Below, one piece after another: positions 55,088 through 64,000 of a DNA stretch of 64,000 bases. Under the pieces are notes generated by a model. It made no database searches and had not been told where the DNA came from. It saw only the letters and a list, made by a program, of their open reading frames with translations. The stretch is from Dallia pectoralis. Lineage: Eukaryota > Chordata > Actinopteri > Esociformes > Umbridae. How positions within the stretch are numbered: position 1 is the stretch's first letter; each line of letters opens with the position of its first letter. The stretch is from positions 2,894,101 through 2,958,100 of the forward strand of contig CM055756.1 of the NCBI GenBank assembly GCA_029465975.1. The letters run 5' to 3'. Position numbers and translations under genes: made by a program.

Positions 55088-57683
55088 GGGCTGGACTGGA
55101 GAGTGGATGACTGGTTATAAGGACAACAGCATATTAGTGGACTGCAGAGTGGATGACTGGTTATAAGGACAACAGCATGTTAGTGGACTGCAGAGTGGAT
55201 GACTGGTTATAAGGACAACAGCATGTTAGTGGACTGCAGAGTGGATGACTGGTTATAAGGACAACAGCATGTTAGTGGACTGCAGAGTGGATGACTGGTT
55301 ATAAGGACAACAGCATGTTAGTGGACTGCAGAGTGGATGACTGGTTATAAGGACAACAGCATGTTAGTGGACTGCAGAGTGGATGACTGGTTATAAGGAC
55401 AACAGCATGTTAGTGGACTGGAGAGTGGATGACTGGTTATAAGGACAACAGCATGTTAGTGGACTGCAGAGTGGATGACTGGTTATAAGGACAACAGCAT
55501 GTTAGTGGACTGGAGAGTGGATGACTGGTTATAAGGACAACAGCATGTTAGTGGACTGTAGGGTGGATGTCTGGTTATAAGGACAACAGCATGTTAGTGG
55601 ACTGCAGAGTGGATGTCTGGTTATAAGGACAACAGCATGTTAGTGGACTGGAGAGTGGATGACTGGTTATAAGGACAACAGCATGTTAGTGGACTGCAGA
55701 GTGGATGACTGGTTATAAGGACAACAGCATGTTAGTGGACTGTAGGGTGGATGACTGGTTATAAGGACAACAGCATGTTAGTGGACTGGAGAGTGGATGA
55801 CTGGTTATAAGGACAACAGCATGTTAGTGGACTGTAGGGTGGATGACTGGTTATAAGGACAACAGCATGTTAGTGGACTGGAGAGTGGATGACTGGTTAT
55901 AAGGACAACAGCATGTTAGTGGACTGGAGGGTGGATGACTGGTTATAAGGACAACAGCATGTTAGTGGACTGGAGAGTGGATGACTGGTTATAAGGACAA
56001 CAGCATGTTAGTGGATTGCAGAGTGGATGACTGGTTATAAGGACAACAGCATGTTAGTGGACTGGAGAGTGGATGACTGGTTATAAGGACAACAGCATGT
56101 TAGTGGACTGAAGTGTGGATGACTGGTTATAAGGACAACAGCATGTTAGTGGACTGAAGGGTGGATGACTGGTTATAAGGACAACAGCATGTTAGTGGAT
56201 TGCAGAGTGGATGACTGGTTATAAGGACAACAGCATGTTAGTGGACTGAAGGGTGGATGACTGGTTATAAGGACAACAGCATGTTAGTGGACTGGAGAGT
56301 GGATGACTGGTTATAAGGACAACAGCATGTTAGTGGACTGAAGAGTGGATGACTGGTTATAAGGACAACAGCATGTTAGTGGACTGGAGGGTGGATGACT
56401 GGTTATAAGGACAACAGCATGTTAGTGGACTGGAGGGTGGATGACTGGTTATAAGGACAACAGCATGTTAGTGGACTGAAGAGTGGATGACTGGTTATAA
56501 GGACAACAGCATGTTAGTGGACTGGAGGGTGGATGACTGGTTATAAGGACAACAGCATGTTAGTGGACTGGAGGGTGGATGACTGGTTATAAGGACAACA
56601 GCATGTTAGTGGACTGGAGGGTGGATGACTGGTTATAAGGACAACAGCATGTTAGTGGACTGGAGAGTGGATGACTGGTTATAAGGACAACAGCATGTTA
56701 GTGGACTGGAGAGTGGATGACTGGTTATAAGGACAACAGCATGTTAGTGGACTGTAGGGTGGATGTCTGGTTATAAGGACAACAGCATGTTAGTGGACTG
56801 GAGAGTGGATGACTGGTTATAAGGACAACAGCATGTTAGTGGACTGGAGGGTGGATGACTGGTTATAAGGACAACAGCATGTTAGTGGACTGGAGGGTGG
56901 ATGACTGGTTATAAGGACAACAGCATGTTAGTGGACTCCAGGGTGGATGACTGGTTATAAGGACAACAGCATGTTAGTGGACTGGAGGGTGGATGACTGG
57001 TTATAAGGACAACAGCATGTTAGTGGACTGGAGGGTGGATGACTGGTTATAAGGACAACAGCATGTTAGTGGACTGGAGGGTGGATGACTGGTTATAAGG
57101 ACAACAGCATGTTAGTGGACTGGAGGGTGGATGACTGGTTATAAGGACAACAGCATGTTAGTGGACTGGAGGGTGGATGACTGGTTATAAGGACAACAGC
57201 ATTTTAGTGGACTGGAGAGTGGATGACTGGTTATAAGGACAACAGCATGTTAGTGGATTGCAGAGTGGATGACTGGTTATAAGGACAACAGCATGTTAGT
57301 GGACTGCAGAGTGGATGACTGGTTATAAGGACAACAGCATGTTAGTGGACTGCAGGGTGGATGACTGGTTATAAGGACAACAGCATGTTAGTGGACTGCA
57401 GGGTGGATGACTGGTTATAAGGACAACAGCATGTTAGTGGACTGCAGAGTGGATGACTGGTTATAAGGACAACAGCATGTTAGTGGACTGGAGGGTGGAT
57501 GACTGGTTATAAGGACAACAGCATGTTAGTGGACTGGAGGGTGGATGACTGGTTATAAGGACAACAGCATGTTAGTGGACTGAAGTGTGGATGACTGGTT
57601 ATAAGGACAACAGCATGTTAGTGGACTGGAGGGTGGATGACTGGTTATAAGGACAACAGCATGTTAGTGGACTGAAGTGTAAA
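55088..57683. repeat. 46-bp minisatellite, about 56 copies, very homogeneous
   Basis: The unit is gactggttataaggacaaca followed by gcatgttagtggactggaga and gtggat. Almost all variation falls in the few bases after gtgga (ctgcaga, ctggaga, ctgtagg, ctgaagg, ctgaagt, attgcaga), plus rare gatgtctgg. The rest is nearly invariant over 2.6 kb. The last unit decays at 57680 (gtaaatgacc). 46 is not a multiple of three, so no long frame results. Confidence 0.97.
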
Positions 57684-57689
57684 TGACCA

Positions 57690-60600
57690 GCCAGAAGAAC
57701 AACAAATAGTGAACTGAAGCTGTGTCTGAGAGAATGCCTGCCTGGATGCTCACAGCCATGATGGCAGTTACCCCCCCGCCTGATAGGCATCACATAGACA
57801 TCTCCCAGCTGTCACCCTTCCCCAGACTTTCAATAACTTCAAATTCCCCCGAAAACTTAGAGAATAAAGGCACAGTCGATCACTCATAGCTCCCTTCACT
57901 CTCCCGAGCACTACAGGGAAATAACAGCAGAAGGAAAAAAACTAAGTCAGGATCCCATCCTTTCCTTTCCCACAGAAATGCACCAGGCAGGATCCCTGAG
58001 GACACGGGGAAACACAGCTTTCATCATTTGGGTTAAGAAACAATAAAAAAGATTAATTTAAGATGGCGTGACGGCAATACCCAACCACTATATATCTGCT
58101 GTATCATATATCATATCAATGCTAATCTCTCGGTGTGGAGGTTTATATGGTTTTAAGGGTCCCGGTGATTAGAGCAGTGTCAAACCGGAGGCCAAACCAA
58201 CCTACACCTTGTCCTTAGTAGTTGGCTGCCCCCGTGTCATTTCTAATTCTGCCACAGAGAACGGAACAGGCATTAATCGCAGAGGTAACACCAAACGGAC
58301 GGAACCCAAACGGATCCTCGGCATAGTCACACCGCTGCCTCGAGTGTCGACCGTGATTTCTTCATTCGGGAGAGAGTGCCACACAAACCCGCGTCACTCT
58401 TGGAGTGTTTCACAATTGCCAGTCGATTATATCAGCCGACATTAGCATATTAAAAAAGAAAGACGGTACTTGAGACACGGATAATGATGGGAGTGTTGAA
58501 AATTATTTTTCTACTCGTTATTAACGGCACACATTAAATTCTGAGAGAAAAACCGAGGGGGGGGGGGCTATAAATACCCATGAACCTTTATTGTGTAAAT
58601 AATCACAATTAGGCAGAAATAAGATCAGACCGTCTTTGTGGAAGGAAACTAATTAAAAATTGGGAGATAGCTGGTAAAGGGAGCGTCGCAGAACAAGGAT
58701 TTGTTTGTCAGATTGGAACTGTGCAACCATCTATGGGAAATAAATGCTGTTAGCATTTTCTTCTTATCAAAACGGAGATGATATTGTGTTGCACTCCAGC
58801 TCCAACCCAGTTATTGTGTTTCAAGTGTGGCGATGGTGGGTTTGAAATGACATTATATTCAACCGACTTGTCGGTTCACTATATTAATGTTGAAACTGGT
58901 CTGTGTGGAACATTTATTATCGTGACAAATGTTAGGACGGAACAATTTAACGCAAATGAAGAAAATCTGACAAAGACTTAGGCCTTAACGTCCAACACTG
59001 CCTAATTTGTTCATGTATTAAACAAAACTAACTGGCATGACTGCATATATTTGAATTGCGTTAATTCACTTATTACACGTAACCTAATAATATAGCTTAT
59101 ATGTACTCTGCAGAATGTCCTATATGATCATGACGACGTCATCCACATTAATCAAATAATGTCATAGTCTAGAACTGAATGCATTTCAGTCATTCCAAAA
59201 GCTCAGAGCATTCTGAGCACTCTGTTTAAAAAAATATATAATATTTGATTTCCTATTTATAACTGCATCTCCTTCTTAGACCAAACATGTTATAAACACC
59301 TTAACAAACACCTTAATTAACTAAATGTTCTAAACTCATGAGGTTACATAAAACAAGGACTAATGTAAGTGTCTATTTAGAGGAAACAGTTACTGTTTAT
59401 TTTCAACTTGTTTGTCAACTTGTGTGTCTTTAAGTTAGCCCTTGAGAAGCAAATATATAGCTAAATATTGACAACACTACTTGGTTGTGATCCATATTTC
59501 TCTCCCAGCAAGCTTTTCACACTATCAGAGAAAAAAACCCTCTTATGTTTACATTACTTTACATTACATTATTTTCTTTCTAATTTGAAAACTGTGAAAG
59601 CGTGCTGGGAGGGACATATGGATCACATACGTGTAATTGTCTGTAACAAAAACAACTTGCTTGTTTCCTTTACCATAACATATAAGCTAGCATGCTACCT
59701 TTAAAAAAGGAAATATAAATCAGAAAGGAAAATAAATCTTTCAAACAGAAAGTGTATCTGGTATTACTACTTTGATCCTTTTGTGTAAAAACTGTGATCA
59801 GCAGGTGGTGATGAAAGGATACTGCACTGACTTGACAGAGTTCCACATTTGTGGAACTGCTGTGGTTAGCAGATTCCCATTTGCTAATGTGAAGCATAAA
59901 TGGCAGGCTCAGTTAATTTTGCACGCTAACTTGTTGAAAGCTAATATTTTTGCTTTTGCAAGATTGTAAAACTTCATAAATGATGCTAAAACAAATAGCT
60001 GCAGTAGATTTTAAAAGACTTCCCCATTAAAATATGCCAATTATTTACTTTCAAAGCTTTAACGTATTGAGCCAGTGTTAGGCATTAGACGACAGATTTC
60101 TGTCAATTCAGTTGCAACCTTCTACTCCGTAATTTGCAATTAATCAGTAAAATGACATATACCGTCTTTAATAAGCAACAAATGCACCTTTTAGCATGGA
60201 CACTTTTGAAGTAGGATTTACAATTGGCTGCTAGCTGAACCAAACAATGTGAATTTGCTTTTCTTCTTGGAATGTTGGTTTACGGTCTCCTCAAGATTTT
60301 GTATTCCTCCCAGTTGTCATGAGTGTGGTGAGTTTTGGTTCTACATGGGTCTTCAAGTCTGAGTGTGGTGCACTTCCTGTGTCTGTTGATTGTTTTGTTG
60401 TTAGCACGGCTGGAGCTGGTTAGCTCACTGGGTCTATTTAACACTGTAGTTTGGTTTCCACCTTGCTTCTCAATATTTCAAATTCACAGAGTTATGGTGA
60501 GTGTTACTATGTTAGAATGATATCTCTGTCACGTTGACCGGAGGTGTAGTGTAGAAAAGCCATATGCAGAGCCAGGTTAAATTAGTTTGAGACAGGTTTA

Positions 60601-62705
60601 TTTTACATAAACATAAAACAAACCGAGAATGGCGTAAAACACTAACTAGCTACAAATAATATTGCGCTACACAGCGACTCGAAAAACTCATTCAAACTAC
60701 AGCAATACATGTTCTAACAAGCAAACACTCACCTTTAACTAACGTTGTGACTTTGGAAATAATAACCAACAAATGTACATACAGATCCAGTGACTTTTAT
60801 ACACACATAATCACCAAATCCCCTACAGCCATGTTACTTTAATTAAACTAAATACTAAACACCTCCAACACCCTCCTAGCCCACTAGACGTCCCTGATGG
60901 ACTAGGAATTGTGACAAAAATAATAATAAGTCGCTATGGAGCGCAATTTGATTTAATCACAGTGTATGTTTTCCGTTCATACTACCTGTTTTTTTCTTAT
61001 TTATGGACATCCAGGCTCTGCATTTGGCCTTCCCTGCTTTACACCTAACAGATTTGGTCATGGTTACCACCCATACGGCCGTATGATATTTTCTGGGTGT
61101 ACTGTCATGGAGTGTTTGAATGGTCTCAACTGTTCCAGACTATAATAAGGCAGGTGTTAAAAAGTGTTAGCTAACAACCCTAAATCACAAAAAAATAACA
61201 AAAATATGACTGTATTTATGCTCACAACCTCTTGGTTTGACTTTGAATAAGCTGCTCCCAAAGTCTGTAGAATATCAAAAATACCATTCACATTTCTTAC
61301 TTCTAATTTCACCTTTTTCATCAATGATCTCAGTTACTTATTTCTGCAATTTGTGTGTAGGTATATTCTCTGTAAATGCGCCTGCTGAATCACTAGGATA
61401 AATATAATAATTTTTCTTGAGTGTATTTTAAAAGCACAGAAATTTACTTCGAAGATCAAAGAGCAGGAATACCGGTAAAATCAGTCATTGACACAGATGG
61501 GGTGACATTGAAGAATGATTGAAATGCAGAGAATCAAGTAGTTGTAGGATCAAATTACAGGGGAGTACATGTTGAATAGTCAGTTCCATAGGAATAAAAT
61601 GTAAAATCCTGCAAAACTCTTAAAAGCTGAGTTTGCGTGGTATTCCAAAACATTGGCAGTTGTTAACATGTTATACATGGACCAGTTGTTAACCAATCAG
61701 GACGTTGATGGGGTTGATTACAGCAATAGTGTATGTAATAATGTATCCTTCCACCTGTCAGAAACAAGCCAGATATTGGATAAAAACCTTGATTGGGTAG
61801 AATCTCATGTGACCTGTGACACAGTGTCATTAGAATGTCCCCGGCATCAAACTGGATTTACAAAACACTTCCAGGTGACCAATCAAAATGTTTCCAAATC
61901 ATTATAAACATCCTTTGTAAGTTCTTATGGACCAATAGCGAATTACATCAAACCTACAGAGGGAACCAAGACAATATAAGAGTACTTTAGAGCACAAATA
62001 CACTAATTTCCTGGCAAAAGTCCCAACAACTAGAAAAGTCCCAACAATGTATTTGCATTTGCAGGGAATGCATTTTATTTAATCCAACAAACGTTTTATA
62101 AAAACGGTACACAATATGTACTTACAATATCAATGGGAGGAAAAATACACTGTATTTGTATTTTGAACAACCATGTAGCTGCTGGTTATTTGACAAAATA
62201 TAGTAGTATATATATATACAATTTGACAACTTGGCAACGAATTCCTTAAGAACATTAATGTTTATGACTGTAATCCACAATACCAAACCACCTGTACCAC
62301 TTACCACCAGCCACAAGAATATCCTCTGCCCCATTTCCCTCTGCCATTCTTCCTTGTTAATCAAGAAAGGTATTATTTTCCCTCTTGTCTACAGAGCTGC
62401 ATATCTCTCTGTCTAACCAATGTGATTGTGTGCTCTTCATCAACTAGGCTGTCTTGTTTCTTCTGATAGAGGCAGACGACACGCTTCCCTTCCCCCATAA
62501 TTCCCTGCTTTCCGCCGACAGACAGACAGGCTGGTTCTTATTAACATGCACGCCCAGGTACAGTCCCCTCCAACACAGTTCAGCTGCGCACCAGGTTCAC
62601 ACACTATTATCACTGTGCCAAATACCCCTGGTTTCATAGTCCTAATAATCTTAACACCTCTTACAAATGGTGCCACTTCCAGGTTAGTCGCAAGAATAAC
62701 AGTCT
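57690..62705. other. Long unique stretch, mostly AT-rich, no gene
   Basis: No supported gene in about 5 kb. 57940-58080 and 58480-58720 are ATTA/TAAT-rich, evenly composed stretches that could be conserved non-coding DNA (aaactaattaaaaattggga at about 58647). A G run of 10 lies at 58558-58567. 60527-60916 begins tgtcac and ends gtgaca with an aataaa on the minus strand, but without a target duplication. 59000-62400 is low in CpG with short frames only. Confidence 0.45.
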
Positions 62706-62709
62706 TACA

Positions 62710-63343
62710 CAGTGCATCCGGAGAGTATTCAAAGTGCTTCACTTGTTCTACATTTTGTTATGTTTCAGCCGTACTCCTCGAAATTCTACGCAGTTTTGTT
62801 TGCAAAAAAATAAGAACGAATATAAAACATGTAAAGTATTAACAGCCTTTGCTTACTTTGTTGAAGCACCTTTGGCAGCAATTAAAGCCTTAAGTATTTT
62901 TTTGTACGATGCTACATGCTTGGCACGTCTACTTTTTAGCAGTTTCTCCCATTCTTATTTGCAGGACCTCTCTAATCCACTCCACATCAGGTTGGATGTG
63001 GAGCTTCAGTGCACAACCATTTTCAGATCTCTCCAGAGATGTTCAATCGGATCCGTGTCTGGGCTCTGGCTGGGCCACTCAAGGACATTCAAAGAGTTGT
63101 CCTGAAGCCACTACTTTGTTATCGTCGCTGTGTGCTTAGGGCCGTTGAATTTACCACTGGTGGACTCCAATTAAGTTGTAGAAACATCTCAAGGATGATC
63201 AGGGGAAACGGTTGTTTTTTATTCTTCTTAACAGATTTGCAAAGAAATAAAAATGTTTTGAAGTTTGAGGGAAAAATGAATTTAATCCACTTTGGAACAA
63301 GGCTGAGAGAGACAAGCGTTGTGAATACTTTCCGGATGTACTG
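62710..63343. mobile_element. Internally deleted Tc1-like element (about 634 bp)
   Basis: The left end cagtgcatccggagagtatt and right end aatactttccggatgtactg are inverted repeats of a very common fish Tc1 family. TA follows the right end (63344-63345), as expected for Tc1/mariner; on the left, TA is separated from the repeat by two extra bases. Inside, the left half (agcacctttggcagcaatta, gggctctggctgggccactc) matches the region that normally precedes and overlaps the transposase on the minus strand. At about 63141-63150 it jumps to gaatttaccactggtggact, normally near the opposite end. About 1 kb has therefore been lost between. No functional protein remains. Confidence 0.88.
62880..63145 (-). 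pseudogene. Residual Tc1 transposase coding sequence (C-terminal part)
   Basis: The segment around 63040-63120 on the minus strand corresponds to the last coding blocks of the Tc1 transposase: the wording gagtggcccagccagagccc gives the EWPSQSP-like block preceding the final catalytic acid region, with GSD(P/L)IEHLW-type sequence (ctccagagatgttcaatcgg on plus). It is cut off at the deletion junction about 63145, so helix-turn-helix and most of the catalytic domain are missing. Confidence 0.7.
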
Positions 63344-63345
63344 TA

Positions 63346-64000
63346 TTAGCCAACACTCCAGAGCTGATTCATGTCACAACTTATTACTATGAGGAACTGC
63401 AAAGATACTCTGAGGTGTATTCAAACATTCAATGAAGACCTGAGACCTGCTCCTCACTTTTACAGAGTAACCACCAGGGATTACATGAGGACGTATTCCT
63501 GCTTTCACTCTGTACACTCCCATTACATGTTACCCTCCCAGTGATTATTAAGCCACAGCGTATACCAGAGATATGCTTTTAAGTGCCATAAATACAACAC
63601 CATGCGTGTGTACAGTTACACAAATAAACAGATGTACTATTGTTCAGGTAAGACGTAAACAATAGGTGCGGACCGTAGTTCTCCTGAAGCCACCCTGAAG
63701 TCTCGTCATTTTAGAGAGGCTCAGACGCAATAATGTGCACATTCCCCGGTATCTTACCATTGTACAGCCAATGTGAAGGTTGACATGCTGGGAGTGGTTT
63801 TAAGCACTGACTACAAAGTAGATGTTTTGCTTATTGTGTGCACATAGTAGTTGTTTGCAAATGACACACACACAGGCCTACTACAAATTCAAACAGATAC
63901 TGAGTTAACACCAGCCAAAGTAACAGTGTCAGGTTAGCGATTAGCATGTTAGCAGCACACATGCTTAGAGGTTCAGGAACATGAACAATCTGTATTATTT
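63346..64000. other. Unique non-coding stretch to the window end
   Basis: No gene or element recognised. A short CA run lies at 63864-63873. Confidence 0.5.

Noticed and set aside
1..64000. A bacterial-style operon, phage or defence system
   Set aside because: No long non-repetitive reading frames, no ribosome binding sites, and abundant vertebrate-type repeats and transposons. The window is eukaryotic non-coding DNA.

Overview
The window looks like non-coding DNA from a ray-finned fish (teleost) nuclear genome. The support is its mobile-element content: Tc1-like transposons with the terminal repeats typical of fish, teleost-style non-LTR retrotransposon (LINE) fragments, a Tol2-like hAT family, many CA microsatellites, and large minisatellites. 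The families recall salmonid and pike genomes, but I cannot fix the species. I found no host protein-coding gene, tRNA or rRNA gene that I can defend. The long open frames are either minisatellites whose period is a multiple of three or short chance frames.

Layout. 1-1.7 kb: purine-rich DNA and a 37-bp minisatellite. 1.7-5.0 kb: unique sequence, ending in a segment that recurs inverted at 52.5-53.0 kb. 5.1-6.4 kb: 15-bp array. 7.46-10.53 kb: a 78-bp minisatellite split by a hAT element with an 8-bp target duplication. 13.1-15.6 kb: two plus-strand LINE fragments. 16.2-16.6 kb: minus-strand LINE reverse transcriptase relic. 16.85-18.34 kb: 37-bp array of hairpin units. 20.0-21.2 kb: two more arrays. 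22.3-23.3 kb: internally deleted Tc1 element. 24.1-24.3 kb: 15-bp array. 24.7-29.8 kb: 5.2-kb array of a 26-bp unit. 32.0-33.0 kb: 28-bp array. 37.0-37.6 kb: LINE 3' fragment. 37.8-39.5 kb: a 1.8-kb inverted-repeat structure enclosing a pyrimidine-rich array. 41.9-43.8 kb: second hAT copy, also with a perfect 8-bp target duplication. 44-50 kb: CpG-rich unique DNA. 50.8-51.1 kb: LINE fragment. 54.0-54.9 kb: Tc1 transposase pseudogene. 55.1-57.7 kb: 46-bp array. 57.7-62.7 kb: mostly AT-rich unique DNA. 62.7-63.3 kb: another internally deleted Tc1 derivative.

How the parts relate. About 15.7 kb, a quarter of the window, is minisatellite in at least twelve unrelated families, so local tandem amplification dominates the architecture. 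Transposons are mostly dead (catalytic residues lost, frames broken) or non-autonomous. The two hAT copies are the best preserved. The unique stretches between repeats contain homeodomain-, POU- and SOX-like motifs of the kind found in gene deserts beside developmental genes, but this is only suggestive. The clearest unexplained structures are the inverted 188-bp near-identical core 48 kb apart, the hAT insertion inside a minisatellite, the array of hairpin units, and the 46-bp array whose variation is confined to a few positions.
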